From NCBI RefSeq assembly GCF_028863945.1, contig NZ_JARBEA010000003.1:17505-81504 (forward strand): a stretch of DNA of 64,000 bases, in the 5' to 3' direction. Position 1 is the stretch's first letter. The number at the start of each line of letters is the position of its first letter. The translations under genes were made by a program, and so were the position numbers. The DNA comes from Jeotgalibaca caeni (GTDB taxonomy: Bacteria > Bacillota > Bacilli > Lactobacillales > Aerococcaceae). The notes below the pieces were generated by a model. It did no database searches, was not told the DNA's origin, and saw nothing but the letters and a program-made list of their open reading frames with translations. Below, piece after piece: positions 1-9,357 of the stretch.

Positions 1-933
1 GCCTATGCTCAAGTGATTCGCAACGGTAGAGGTGATGTGTTAGGAATGTACCCATTGATGCCTAATCAAGTAGAAGTTCAAAGAGCGAAGAATAATGAAT
101 TGATTTATGTTTACACCAAAACCTCTGATGGCTCAGGTAGAGAAGAAAAGATATCACTAACTAGATCAGAAGTGCTTCATATTCCGGGTTTGGGCTTTGA
201 TGGGCTGATGGGGTACAGCCCCATTGCGATGGCTAAAAACGCGATTGGTATGGCGTTGGCTACAGAAGATTATGGGGCTAGGTTTTTCGCGAATGGTGCA
301 ACACCCGGAGGCGTTTTACAGCATCCAGGGATTGTCAAGGATCCGGAACGGTTAAGAGAAACGTGGCAATCACAATTTTCTAAAGGGAATGTTCATCGAG
401 TCGCGGTGTTGGAGGAGGGGATGAAATTCCATCAATTAACGATTCCACCTGATCAAGCCCAGTTTTTAGAAACAAGAAAATTTCAGTTGAATGAAATTGC
501 GCGAATATTTCGAGTGCCGCCACATATGATTGGAGATTTAGACCGCTCTAGCTTCAATAATATCGAGCAACAATCCATGGAATTTGTGAAATACACACTA
601 AATCCTTGGCTCGTTCGTATTGAACAAGCAATTCACCAATCACTGTTTTTTAAAGATGAGAAAGATACCTACTTTGTAAAGTTTAATGTAAGTGGACTTT
701 TACGAGGTGATTATGAGACGCGAATGAATGGTTATGCTGTAGGACGTCAAAACGGTTGGCTTTCAGCAAATGACATTCGAGAGTTAGAAGACATGAACCA
801 TATCAGTGATAAAGAGGGTGGCAATCAATATTTAGTGAATGGCAACATGCTTCCACTGGATCAAGCGGGGGCTTTTTATAAAGAGAGGATAGATGCAGAT
901 GACCGTATTTTGGAATTGGAAGAAGACAAATAA
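1..933 (+). CDS. Phage portal protein (5' end outside window)
   Basis: The reading frame is open from base 1, so the N-terminus lies upstream; about 310 C-terminal residues are visible. The sequence fits the HK97-type portal family, which forms the dodecameric ring at the capsid vertex through which DNA is packaged. Supporting stretches are the GFMARFFANG-like region around bases 270-300, the FQLNEIARIFRVPPHMIG block (bases 481-534) and the SMEFVKYTLNPWL block that follow each other in this family. The next gene starts inside its last 41 bases, typical of head-operon packing. Family assignment is firm; any terminase genes would lie left of the window. Confidence 0.93.
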   Translation, partial: AYAQVIRNGRGDVLGMYPLMPNQVEVQRAKNNELIYVYTKTSDGSGREEKISLTRSEVLHIPGLGFDGLMGYSPIAMAKNAIGMALATEDYGARFFANGATPGGVLQHPGIVKDPERLRETWQSQFSKGNVHRVAVLEEGMKFHQLTIPPDQAQFLETRKFQLNEIARIFRVPPHMIGDLDRSSFNNIEQQSMEFVKYTLNPWLVRIEQAIHQSLFFKDEKDTYFVKFNVSGLLRGDYETRMNGYAVGRQNGWLSANDIRELEDMNHISDKEGGNQYLVNGNMLPLDQAGAFYKERIDADDRILELEEDK

Positions 934-1570
934 TGAAAGTGTAAGGGAGCTGGTAATGGATGGAGTCATTGCTGAGAATTCCTGGTTAGACGATGAGGTC
1001 ACACCTCAACTATTTAAAAATCAATTAGATGAAGGAGATGGGCCTATTATTATTTGGTTGAATTCTCCGGGAGGTGACTGTATTGCAGCCAGTCAAATTT
1101 ATACGATGTTAATGAATTATCCCAATGAGGTAACAGTTCGAGTAGACGGGCTTGCTGCTTCTGCTGCCAGTGTGATTGCAATGGCCGGAACAACTGTGGA
1201 GATGGCACCAACCTCTCTCATGATGATTCATAATCCATTAACAGCGGTGATGGGAAGCAGTAAAGAAATGAGTCGAGCGATTGTTATGTTAGAGGAAGTG
1301 AAAGAATCAATTATTAATGCCTATGAACTAAAAACTGATTTATCAAGAGAAGAATTGTCTAAGATGATGGATGCTGAAACTTGGATGAATGCGAATAAAG
1401 CCAAAGAACTCGGCTTCTGCGATGTGATTTATCAAGGTGATAAAGAGCTTGCGTTATCAAATTATTCTTTTTCAACGAAGCAATTAGCTCTTGAATTTGT
1501 CGCGAAGTTAGAAACTAAATACACACCGATTCAATCATTTTATGATCGCTTAGAGCGATTGAAATATTAG
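893..1570 (+). CDS. ClpP-type prohead protease
   Basis: A 225-residue S14/ClpP-like serine protease. The nucleophile serine sits in AASAASVIAMAG and the histidine in MMIHNP, both in the usual spacing; LNSPGGD precedes them. In HK97-like phages this enzyme trims the capsid protein and scaffold during head maturation. It sits between portal and capsid genes, the standard place. The start is uncertain: ATG 893 and ATG 899 (beginning MTVFWNWKK, like the family N-terminus) are both near a GAGAGG site, and ATG 956 has AAGGGAG upstream. The overlap with portal suggests translational coupling. Confidence 0.92.
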   Translation: MQMTVFWNWKKTNNESVRELVMDGVIAENSWLDDEVTPQLFKNQLDEGDGPIIIWLNSPGGDCIAASQIYTMLMNYPNEVTVRVDGLAASAASVIAMAGTTVEMAPTSLMMIHNPLTAVMGSSKEMSRAIVMLEEVKESIINAYELKTDLSREELSKMMDAETWMNANKAKELGFCDVIYQGDKELALSNYSFSTKQLALEFVAKLETKYTPIQSFYDRLERLKY

Positions 1571-1582
1571 GAGGAAAATTTA

Positions 1583-2779
1583 ATGAATAAATTACAAGAA
1601 TTAAGACAAAAACGTGCTAAAGCTTGGGATCAAACCAAGGATTTTTTAGATGATTGCTATAAAGTGTCAGATGTCTTATCAGCAGAAGATACGCAGCGCT
1701 ATGAAGCGATGGAGGAAGAAGTTATTTCTTTAGGTCATGAAATTGAACGTTTAGAAAAACAACTAGAAATGGATAAAGTGATGAACCAAGCTACTTCACA
1801 AGGTATTGTCACATCACCGCAGAGTACAAAAGAAATTGCGTCAGGGAAAGCTAGCCCAGAATATGAACAAGCATTTTGGAATGTAATGCGCGGTAAGAAT
1901 AGCGGTGTTATACAGAATGCACTGCAGGTTGGAACGGATTCAGAAGGTGGGTATTTAGTCCCAGATGAATTTGAACGACAATTAATAGAAGGATTAGAGT
2001 CAGAAAATATCTTCCGCCGCATTGCGAAAGTCATTCAAACGAGTAGCGGTGAACGAAAAATTCCAGTGGTCGCTTCAAAAGGAGATGCTTCTTGGATGGA
2101 TGAAGAAGGGTCCTATGTTGAGAGTGATTTGAGTTTCAATCAAGTTTTATTAGGAGCTCATAAATTGGGGACTTTAGTAAAAGTATCAGAGGAATTATTA
2201 AACGATTCTGCGTTTAATTTACCAAGTTATATTGCGCGTGAGTTTGCTCGCCGATTAGGATCTAAGGAAGAAGAGGCCTTCTTAGTAGGGGATGGGGTTG
2301 GAAAACCATTAGGGCTACTTTCTGATAATTCTGTGGAGGTAGGAATTACTACTACTTCTGATAAGGCAATCACTTTCGATAATCTTATTGATTTATATTA
2401 TTCCGTTAAAGAGCCTTACCGTAAAAATTCAGTATTCATTATGAATGACCAAACGGTCAAAGCCATTCGTCAGCTAAAGGATACTAATGGCCAATATATC
2501 TGGCAGCCATCTTTAGTGGCCGGTACACCAGATAAAATTTTAAACTGTCCTGTCCTAACCTCTCCTTATGTTCCGGAAATTGCAGCTGGAGCAACCACTG
2601 TGATTTTTGGTGATTTCAGTTACTACTGGATTGCGGATCGAGAAGGACGCAGCTTTAAACGATTAAATGAATTATATGCGACGACAGGTCAGGTTGGTTT
2701 TTTAGGGTCACAAAGAGTGGACGGAAAGCTGATCTTACCAGAAGCTGTTAAGTTATTAAAACAAAAAGCAGGAGCATAA
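1583..2779 (+). CDS. HK97-family major capsid protein
   Basis: A 398-residue HK97 gp5-like coat protein. Residues 1-65 are a charged coiled-coil stretch matching the scaffold (delta) domain that the upstream protease would remove; a linker rich in Thr/Ser follows, then the capsid fold from about residue 110. Typical family blocks include the GGYLVPDEF start of the fold, the SWMDEEG region, the EEEAFLVGDGVGKPLG block and the C-terminal QVGFLGSQRVDGKL stretch. It is preceded by a clear AGGAGG site. Length is normal for the family and no break is seen. Confidence 0.95.
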   Translation: MNKLQELRQKRAKAWDQTKDFLDDCYKVSDVLSAEDTQRYEAMEEEVISLGHEIERLEKQLEMDKVMNQATSQGIVTSPQSTKEIASGKASPEYEQAFWNVMRGKNSGVIQNALQVGTDSEGGYLVPDEFERQLIEGLESENIFRRIAKVIQTSSGERKIPVVASKGDASWMDEEGSYVESDLSFNQVLLGAHKLGTLVKVSEELLNDSAFNLPSYIAREFARRLGSKEEEAFLVGDGVGKPLGLLSDNSVEVGITTTSDKAITFDNLIDLYYSVKEPYRKNSVFIMNDQTVKAIRQLKDTNGQYIWQPSLVAGTPDKILNCPVLTSPYVPEIAAGATTVIFGDFSYYWIADREGRSFKRLNELYATTGQVGFLGSQRVDGKLILPEAVKLLKQKAGA

Positions 2780-2798
2780 TAGTTAGTAGGTGAATGTA

Positions 2799-3074
2799 AT
2801 GGTAGTTAGTTTAGAAGAAGCAAAGCTATTTTTAAGGGTAGAGAATGAAGTTGAAGATAGTCTGATTACTCAACTCATTCAATCCTCCCAGCAAACTGTA
2901 GAAAATACATTAAGACACTCATTGACAGAATATGATGAAGTCCCAGCAGATATTATCATGGCTATCCTTTATGGGGTAGCCTATTTATATGAAAATCGAG
3001 AAACTGCAGATTTTAAATCCATGATTCAGTTAATGAGGGCGATTCTGTTTCCTTATCGAAATGAGGTTTTTTAA
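2799..3074 (+). CDS. gp6-like head-tail connector
   Basis: A small, all-helical protein of about 91 residues matching the phage gp6-like/YqbG connector family, which forms a ring under the portal. The opening VVSLEEAKLFLRVENEVEDSL is the typical start of this family, in which a short acidic helix is followed by a long amphipathic helix. A GTG at 2790 is in frame, but ATG 2799 has TAGGTG at a better distance and is preferred. The stop overlaps the start of the next gene by one base. Confidence 0.85.
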   Translation: MVVSLEEAKLFLRVENEVEDSLITQLIQSSQQTVENTLRHSLTEYDEVPADIIMAILYGVAYLYENRETADFKSMIQLMRAILFPYRNEVF

Positions 3075-3403
3075 TGAATATTACGATCAATGATTTAAAC
3101 CAAAGAATGAGTTTTGCAGAGGAACGCACATTAGTGGATGAATATGGGACGCCATATGGGAAAGAGTATGTTGAATTTGGATCCGCATGGGCTCATGTAT
3201 CAAATCTTCATGGTGATGAGTATTATTCAGCTTTAGGATTATCATTAGAAAAGGAATTAAAATTTACAATCCGGTATCGAGACGACATTTCTGAAGATAC
3301 TGCGATAACGTTTAGAGACAATGTTTATAACATTACCTTTATCGATAATATCCGCTATCGCAATCGATTTATGGAATTACGTGCATCTTTGAGAGGTGGG
3401 TGA
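3074..3403 (+). CDS. Phage head closure (head-tail adaptor) protein
   Basis: A 109-residue protein of the SPP1 gp16-like head-tail joining family. It starts NITINDLNQRMSF, contains the FGSAWAHVSNL strand and ends ITFIDNIRYRNRFMELRA, the beta-rich pattern of these adaptors. The gene normally marks the end of the head module and is followed by tail-completion and tail-tube genes. Here the next gene, 6 bases on, is a holin, so the entire tail module is absent. Confidence 0.87.
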   Translation: MNITINDLNQRMSFAEERTLVDEYGTPYGKEYVEFGSAWAHVSNLHGDEYYSALGLSLEKELKFTIRYRDDISEDTAITFRDNVYNITFIDNIRYRNRFMELRASLRGG

Positions 3404-3409
3404 AGACGA

Positions 3410-3835
3410 TTGAAAACACTATTAAATTCAAATGTAGTAAATAATACAAGCGCAATTGTTGGCGGCATTTTGGGATGGTATCTGGGGCCAATAGACGGTC
3501 TACTGACATTTCTTGTTGCTTTGGTTCTATCGGATTATGTGACTGGTTTATTAAGAGCCTACCATGATCATGAATTGTCGAGTCGAGTAGGGCGTAAAGG
3601 TATTACCAAGAAATTTATGATTTTCGTCATTGTAAGTCTAGCTAACTTATTAGATGTTCATATTTTTGGAGGAGAGTCCGCAGTGTTGAGAACAACAATA
3701 ATCAGTTTTTATGCCTCAAATGAAGGATTGTCAATATTGGAAAATGCGATTCAAATAGGGTTGCCAGTTCCTGCCAAAATCAAAGAAGCGCTCAAACAAA
3801 TTAATCAGTCTGAAGATAAAGATTCGGAAAGTTAG
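3410..3835 (+). CDS. Phage holin (holin 4-1/TcdE-like family)
   Basis: A 141-residue membrane protein with about three hydrophobic segments (residues about 14-33, 36-52 and 70-85) and a charged tail. The LSDYVTGLLRA block and the following SSRVGRKGITKKF loop are characteristic of the toxin-secretion/phage-lysis holin family. It would make the membrane lesions that let the downstream endolysin reach the wall. Translation begins at TTG 3410; the gene directly follows the head-closure gene. Confidence 0.9.
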   Translation: MKTLLNSNVVNNTSAIVGGILGWYLGPIDGLLTFLVALVLSDYVTGLLRAYHDHELSSRVGRKGITKKFMIFVIVSLANLLDVHIFGGESAVLRTTIISFYASNEGLSILENAIQIGLPVPAKIKEALKQINQSEDKDSES

Positions 3836-3843
3836 GAGGAATT

Positions 3844-5286
3844 ATGGAATTAAATTATCAAGGTGCTACCTTCGCGTTAGAGGTTATTCAGCTTATATTA
3901 GACAAATCAAAAACTTACTTAATATTACCTTCCTTATTAATTACACAACTACATGTTGAAAGTATGTGGGGCAAGAGTCCGGTTGCGATTCAAAATAATA
4001 ACTTATCGGGTATGAGTATGCCTTTTAATGAAGAAAGTTTAGATGTTGTAGTGAGACCTTCAGGGATTACTGTGACCAAAGGAAGTAAGCGACCGGATAG
4101 AGAAGGGGGGTATTATTATCGATATCATTCGTTAGAGGACTTTGTTGATGATTGGACCTACTTATTACGTCCTGGAGGAATTTATAACGTGAGTGGTCAA
4201 AGAGAGTTTGAAGTAGCTGTTAAAGGTCTATTTAAGGTGGGCGGTGCAAAATATGATTATGCAGCGATTGGCTATAAGAATTACTTAAAACTAATGATTG
4301 CTAGAAGAAAAGCAATTAACGCAGCAAATTCAGGGGCGTTGGATATATTAGATGAAGGAGGAATGCAGATGCCTGTAAGTGCAAATAATATAATACAAGT
4401 AGCAAAAAAATACCTTGGTATGACTAAACAATCAACTAACCATAAAAATTTAATTGACCGTTATAATCAGGTGAAGCCATTACCAGTGGGCTATCCTGTA
4501 AAATATACCGATGATTGGTGTGATGCCTTTATAACTGTTATATCCGATGAAGCAGGGGCAACAGACTTAATTGGGCGGGAGTGTGGGGTCGAACGTCATA
4601 AAAATATCTTTAAACAAAAAGGGATCTGGTATCAACTTAAATCTTCTGAGAACACATACTTACCTTTGCCAGGTGATATCGTTATTTTTAGATGGGATCA
4701 TCTACGAACAGGCTGGGCACAACACATTGGGCTGGTAGAATCGGTATCTGGAAATAACATCAATACAATAGAGGGGAATGCGATTATTAATGGTGTTTCG
4801 CAAGTAGCCAGAAGAAGCTATCATAAGTATTCTAGTACCATTCAGGGCTATGCAAGAGCGCGTTATGGTTTTGTGACATCCAACAGAGGACTTCCTATTC
4901 AAGAAGTAGCACGTGAAGTGATTCAAGGAAAATGGGGAAATGGAAATGCTCGGACACAACGATTAGAACAAGCCGGCTATGATGCGGTAAAAGTTCAAAA
5001 AGAAGTGAACCGTCAAATCCAACCCATTACAAAGGAGCAGTTAGTTGGTGAAATTATTTCCGGAAAGCATGGCAACGGTCAAGAGAGAATTCAAAGCATT
5101 CGTTCACTGGGGCATGATCCAGAACTGATACAAAAAGCAGTAAATGAGAAGTTAAAAAATGATAAAGACCTAATTACATTGTCTTCTGAACAAGCAGCAG
5201 GTGGTGAGCAGCCTCAACCAAGAAAAGGAGAAGGTGAAGTCGAAGTAGATGGCGTAATATATTTAGTAACCATGAAAGAGAAATAA
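3844..5286 (+). CDS. Modular endolysin: glucosaminidase, CHAP, two Cpl-7 repeats
   Basis: A 480-residue lysin with three parts. Residues 1-165 resemble a GH73/glucosaminidase-type domain (QLHVESMWGKSP with the catalytic-type Glu, NNNLSGM). Residues about 180-345 form a CHAP amidase/peptidase domain with the cysteine in DDWCDAF and the histidine in AQHIGLVE. Residues about 350-440 hold two Cpl-7 wall-binding repeats, recognisable by GKWGNG..R and GKHGNG..R. It would cleave peptidoglycan at two bond types. An AAGGAGGA site at 4355-4362 followed by ATG 4363/4369 lies exactly at the domain border and could start a shorter CHAP-Cpl7 product. Confidence 0.92.
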   Translation: MELNYQGATFALEVIQLILDKSKTYLILPSLLITQLHVESMWGKSPVAIQNNNLSGMSMPFNEESLDVVVRPSGITVTKGSKRPDREGGYYYRYHSLEDFVDDWTYLLRPGGIYNVSGQREFEVAVKGLFKVGGAKYDYAAIGYKNYLKLMIARRKAINAANSGALDILDEGGMQMPVSANNIIQVAKKYLGMTKQSTNHKNLIDRYNQVKPLPVGYPVKYTDDWCDAFITVISDEAGATDLIGRECGVERHKNIFKQKGIWYQLKSSENTYLPLPGDIVIFRWDHLRTGWAQHIGLVESVSGNNINTIEGNAIINGVSQVARRSYHKYSSTIQGYARARYGFVTSNRGLPIQEVAREVIQGKWGNGNARTQRLEQAGYDAVKVQKEVNRQIQPITKEQLVGEIISGKHGNGQERIQSIRSLGHDPELIQKAVNEKLKNDKDLITLSSEQAAGGEQPQPRKGEGEVEVDGVIYLVTMKEK

Positions 5287-5292
5287 TAAGAT

Positions 5293-5330
5293 GACCTACT
5301 AGCATTCTGTGCTGGTAGGTCTATTTTTTT
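5293..5330 (+). terminator. Intrinsic terminator after the endolysin
   Basis: The inverted repeat GACCTACTAGCA / TGCTGGTAGGTC (with one G-T pair) is followed by a run of T. It closes the capsid-lysis operon just past the endolysin stop. Confidence 0.9.
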
Positions 5331-5447
5331 GCCTAAATTTTTTAGACCGTCCGAATTCATTCATTCTCCTGGCTAATAGTAAGAGGGAGACTAACTTACA
5401 AAAGAACTCACCTCTATTTTGGCGATAAAGCAATAAGGAGGAGAACG

Positions 5448-5621
5448 ATGAAAGACAAAATAACAACATCACAATTTTATGGTGAAATAGATTATTTTCT
5501 GTCTGAACAAGCCTTAAATGAATTAAAGGAAGTCGGTCTAATCACCGAGGAGGAAAAGGCGGAAATACATCAATTAAACTTAGAAAAATTCAATCCATAC
5601 TTAAAGGATTTACTGGCCTAA
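5448..5621 (+). CDS. Small 57-aa protein upstream of the recombinases
   Basis: A 57-residue ORF with a strong AAGGAGGAG site and ATG start. The protein is acidic and helical and carries LKEVGLITEEEKAEI, similar in style to short SHOCT-type C-terminal helical motifs. Small proteins of this kind often precede serine recombinases in Firmicutes elements. A role as recombination directionality factor is a guess from position only. No homologue is recognised with certainty. Confidence 0.65.
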   Translation: MKDKITTSQFYGEIDYFLSEQALNELKEVGLITEEEKAEIHQLNLEKFNPYLKDLLA

Positions 5622-5678
5622 AACGTTGATAGTATAAGGTTTGAGAGGTAATATGTGACTGCCGAAGGAGGTGAGATT

Positions 5679-7226
5679 ATGAAGAAAGTAACAAAAATAG
5701 AAGCGGTGCAGCAACCGTTAAATAATAATCGAACTCGTGTAGCAGCTTACTGTAGAGTGTCAACGGATAGCGAAGAACAATTAGGTTCTTTAGAAAGTCA
5801 AGTGGCGCATTATGATCAACTCATTGATTCTCATCCAGAATGGGATAAAGTAGGGATCTATTCGGATGATGGTATTACCGGAACGAATATGGAGAAACGG
5901 CCAGGTCTACAATCTCTAATTGATGATTGCAAGCAATTAAAGATTGACCTTGTGTTGATAAAATCCATTTCAAGATTTTCAAGAAACATCTTGGAATGTT
6001 TAACCGTAGTCAGAGAATTAAGTGCGTTAAAAATAGCTATTCATTTCGATAAAGAAAACTTGAATACACAACAGATGGATGGTGAATTATTACTATCCTC
6101 AATGAGTATCTTAGCGGAGAATGAATCACGAACAATATCCGAAAATATCAAGTGGGCATTGAGAAAGCGCGTTGAGAATAATTCCTATCGACACATTAGT
6201 GCACCATATGGTTATAAAGTTATAAATAATAATCTAGAAATAGATGAAAAGGAAGCAAGGATTATCCAAGATATTTTCGAAAGCTATCTGGCTGGGGAAG
6301 GGACTTATCGCATTGCCAATAAGCTCAACTCTAAAAATATAACTCCGCCTAGGAAAGAGATATGGCGAGAAAGTACGATTCTGTATATTTTGACAAATGA
6401 ACGTTATGTTGGAGATTTTTTGTATCAAAAAACATACACTGACTCGGAATTTCAGCGTCATGTTAACGACGGTGACGTTGATATGTTATACATTCCAGAT
6501 AATCATGAGGCTATTATTTCAAGAGAAGACTTTGAAAAAGTTAAGGATTTACTCAGTAATCGAAGTGAAACCAAAGTAAGTCGAGGCAATACTGTCTACC
6601 CCTTGACGAAGAAAATAATATGCGGTCATTGTGGAAGTAATTATAAAAGGAGAATTCACTATTCCACTAATCAAAGCAATTACATAGCTTGGTGCTGTCC
6701 TACGCATATCAGTAACAAGGAACAATGCCCGATGAAATTTATAAAAGAAACTGACATTCAAGCGGCATTCATGACCATGATAAACAAGCTAATATTTGCT
6801 AGAGAAGAACTTATTGAAGAAACGATTGACGCTTTTAGTGAAACATCTTTTGTCACTCAAAACCGATTGAATCTTGTAGAGGAAAAAATTATGGATTGTC
6901 AGAATAACATCCAAACACTTACGGAACTCAAGAGTAGTGGGTTGATAGATGTTGAATTTTATCATCAGTACTTGAACCGAATTGAACAAGAAAAGAAGAA
7001 TCTGTTGAACGAAAAACGAACTGTTCTTGAGGAAGATGAAAATAAATTAATTCGATTTCAAGAATTAAAGAAACTGAATCAATTTTTGAAACGAAGGAAT
7101 CCATTTAATGAGCATGAGGATAGTGTATTAAGTGAATTCTTAGAAAGGGTAAAAGTAGAGAATCGAGAAACCTTTCATTTTTATCTAAAATGTGGTTTAA
7201 GATTTACGGAAAGGAGTAGCCAATGA
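5679..7226 (+). CDS. Large serine recombinase 1
   Basis: A 515-residue site-specific recombinase. Residues about 18-165 are the resolvase catalytic domain, with the nucleophile serine in YCRVSTDSEEQ and the DGITGTN and SRFSRN blocks. A recombinase domain follows (APYGYK to about residue 300), then a zinc ribbon with CGHCGSNYKRR and a paired C..C, and a coiled-coil C-terminus. ATG 5679 with GAAGGAGGTGAG upstream is chosen over an in-frame GTG at 5655. The stop overlaps the next start (ATGA). It probably integrates and excises the phage-like element together with the two genes downstream. Confidence 0.95.
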   Translation: MKKVTKIEAVQQPLNNNRTRVAAYCRVSTDSEEQLGSLESQVAHYDQLIDSHPEWDKVGIYSDDGITGTNMEKRPGLQSLIDDCKQLKIDLVLIKSISRFSRNILECLTVVRELSALKIAIHFDKENLNTQQMDGELLLSSMSILAENESRTISENIKWALRKRVENNSYRHISAPYGYKVINNNLEIDEKEARIIQDIFESYLAGEGTYRIANKLNSKNITPPRKEIWRESTILYILTNERYVGDFLYQKTYTDSEFQRHVNDGDVDMLYIPDNHEAIISREDFEKVKDLLSNRSETKVSRGNTVYPLTKKIICGHCGSNYKRRIHYSTNQSNYIAWCCPTHISNKEQCPMKFIKETDIQAAFMTMINKLIFAREELIEETIDAFSETSFVTQNRLNLVEEKIMDCQNNIQTLTELKSSGLIDVEFYHQYLNRIEQEKKNLLNEKRTVLEEDENKLIRFQELKKLNQFLKRRNPFNEHEDSVLSEFLERVKVENRETFHFYLKCGLRFTERSSQ

Positions 7227-7630
7227 AAACCTATTACGGATATCAGATAAAACATGGTGAAATAACAGTCGATGAAAACGAAGCGAGAATAATTAGGGAC
7301 TTATTTGAAATATACTTAACTGGAAAGTCTTTGGTTAAAGTGGGTGAAGAAGCGGGCCTCAATAAAACCCATGGATTTATTGGTAGGGTTCTGGCAAATC
7401 CAATATATATGGGGACCGATTTTTATCCGGCAATTGTTTCAATAGAACTATTTGAAAAAGTTCAAATGGAACGTGAGAGGCGAAAAAATAAGCTAGGACG
7501 AAACTTTGAGTGTAAGCCCCTTAAAATGTCTATCTCTACTAAGTTTCAATGGAAGGAAAAAGCCAAATTACCACGAGACCCCCTACGAAAGGCATCAGTG
7601 CTGTATGAAAGCATAGAGGTGGAAGTATGA
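7223..7630 (+). CDS. Catalytic-domain-less recombinase-like protein
   Basis: A 135-residue protein that aligns by eye with the central recombinase domain of its neighbours: [26 protein letters not shown] corresponds in pattern to APYGYKVINNNLEIDEKEARIIQDIF in recombinase 1. It lacks the resolvase domain with the active serine and also the zinc ribbon. Overlaps of four bases on both sides show it is kept in step with the two full recombinases, so it is unlikely to be mere debris. It could act as an accessory DNA-binding subunit or modulate pairing; this is inference. Confidence 0.85.
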   Translation: MKTYYGYQIKHGEITVDENEARIIRDLFEIYLTGKSLVKVGEEAGLNKTHGFIGRVLANPIYMGTDFYPAIVSIELFEKVQMERERRKNKLGRNFECKPLKMSISTKFQWKEKAKLPRDPLRKASVLYESIEVEV

Positions 7631-9192
7631 AAGATAAAAGAGTTATGGTAATTCCAGCTCGTAAAAAATTACAAGAGGGTGCATTAGATAAAGAACATCC
7701 AAAATTGAGAGTCGCTGCTTACTGTCGAGTATCTACAGAAAGTGAAGAACAAACTGGAAGTTTCGAGACCCAGGTTAGTCACTATACGAATTATATTAAC
7801 AAAAATCCTGACTGGCGATTAGTTGATATTTATGCGGATGAAGGTATTTCAGGGACTAATACTAAGAACCGGCGCGAATTTAACCGGATGATAAATGAGT
7901 GTTTGACAGGAAATATTGATTTAATCATCACAAAATCAATTTCAAGATTTGCTAGAAATACCTTGGATTGTCTAAAATATATTAGACAGCTAAAAGCAAA
8001 GAATGTAGCAGTGTACTTTGAGAAAGAAAACATTAACACTTTGGATTCAAAAGGGGAAGTTCTGATTACCATCATGGCATCTCTTGCTCAGCAAGAAAGT
8101 GAATCTATGAGTAAAAACATCAAGTTAGGATTACAATATCGATATCAACAAGGCCAGGTGAAATTTAATACAACCCGGTTCTTAGGCTATGATTCCGATG
8201 ATGAAGGTACGTTAATCATTAATCAGGAACAGGCAAAGGTGGTCAGGCGCATCTTTAAAGAATACCTTGAGGGGAAAGGGACGGGACGAATTGCACGAGG
8301 CTTGATGAACGACAAAATCCCAACGGGATCCGGCAAACTAAAATGGTCGGGAGATAGTATTAACCGCATTATTAGCAATGAAAAATATATGGGAGATGCC
8401 TTACTTCAAAAAACCTATACTGTGGACTTCCTCACCAAAACGCGGGTGGAAAATGACGGGACAGTCCCACAGTATTATATCGAAGACAACCATGAGCCGA
8501 TTGTTTCCAAAGAAACCTTTCATTTGGCTCAACAAGAAAAGGCTAGAAGAAGTAACTTATATTCAGGCAAACGAAAACAGAAGCGAGTGTACCAAGGGAA
8601 GTATGCCTTATCAGGCAAAGTGATTTGTGAACACTGTGGGGATATTTTTAGACGAGTAAAATGGAACAGTCGAGGAAGTAAAGCGACTGTCTGGCGGTGT
8701 GTGACTCGCCTTACTGACCATACGCAATGTCAGGCGAGAACGGTTAAGGAAGATCTCCTTCATGAAGCAGTATTAGAGGCGATTAATGAGTTCATAGGAG
8801 ATAAAGGTAACTACTTGAAAGTTTTGGAGAAAAATATTACCCAAGTTCTTAATAACAAATACGATGAAACAGCGGAAGATGTTGATAATCAGTTACACGA
8901 TTTACAAAAGCAATTATATCAATTTGCAAATCAGAAAGAAGACTATGAACGCATAGCAGAGCGAATATTTAAACTTCGAGAAAGGAAACAGCAACTTTTA
9001 ATTGAGAATGCAACCAATGAAGAGAAGCGGAGACGCTGGTCAGACATCAAAGCTTTTTTGAAAACTCAGCACACTCGTCTGGAGGAGTATGGTGAGGGTT
9101 TGACGAATCGATTGGTCGAGGGAGTGGTCATTAAGGATGAATGTATTGAAGTCGAGTTGAAGACTAGGGACATAATTAATATTGACAAATAA
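7627..9192 (+). CDS. Large serine recombinase 2
   Basis: A 521-residue large serine recombinase. The catalytic domain (residues about 25-170) has [19 protein letters not shown] and SRFARN. The recombinase domain follows, then the zinc ribbon ([10 protein letters not shown] ... C) and a long coiled coil. The C-terminal [20 protein letters not shown] is the usual terminal strand of these enzymes. It differs clearly in sequence from recombinase 1, so the two are old paralogues and not a recent duplication. The attachment site of the element is likely just beyond its 3' end. Confidence 0.95.
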   Translation: MKDKRVMVIPARKKLQEGALDKEHPKLRVAAYCRVSTESEEQTGSFETQVSHYTNYINKNPDWRLVDIYADEGISGTNTKNRREFNRMINECLTGNIDLIITKSISRFARNTLDCLKYIRQLKAKNVAVYFEKENINTLDSKGEVLITIMASLAQQESESMSKNIKLGLQYRYQQGQVKFNTTRFLGYDSDDEGTLIINQEQAKVVRRIFKEYLEGKGTGRIARGLMNDKIPTGSGKLKWSGDSINRIISNEKYMGDALLQKTYTVDFLTKTRVENDGTVPQYYIEDNHEPIVSKETFHLAQQEKARRSNLYSGKRKQKRVYQGKYALSGKVICEHCGDIFRRVKWNSRGSKATVWRCVTRLTDHTQCQARTVKEDLLHEAVLEAINEFIGDKGNYLKVLEKNITQVLNNKYDETAEDVDNQLHDLQKQLYQFANQKEDYERIAERIFKLRERKQQLLIENATNEEKRRRWSDIKAFLKTQHTRLEEYGEGLTNRLVEGVVIKDECIEVELKTRDIINIDK

Positions 9193-9244
9193 GAGAGACA
9201 TTGGGCTATGCAGTGATGCTGCATAGTTTTATGTCTCTCTTTTT
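9192..9244 (+). terminator. Terminator after recombinase operon
   Basis: A long hairpin with arms AGAGAGACAT ... ATGTCTCTCT and inner arms CTATGCAG / CTGCATAG, followed by TTTTT. A diverged copy of the same hairpin lies at 10827-10878, on the other side of the erm gene. Confidence 0.88.
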
Positions 9245-9357
9245 GCTATAATAGGTTCGAAACCTAAAACTCGCAAAATTATTAGAAGAATTATTTCGCA
9301 CGTAAGGTAGTTTTTTTTTGATAGATTAGGAGAATAAAGCGAATAATTATGAATAAA

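Noticed and set aside
5293..5330. Palindromes and repeats considered as a CRISPR array, here and at 30224-30374 and 41170-41307
   Set aside because: There are at most three copies with inverted arms in each unit, no constant repeat with variable 30-base spacers, and no cas genes.
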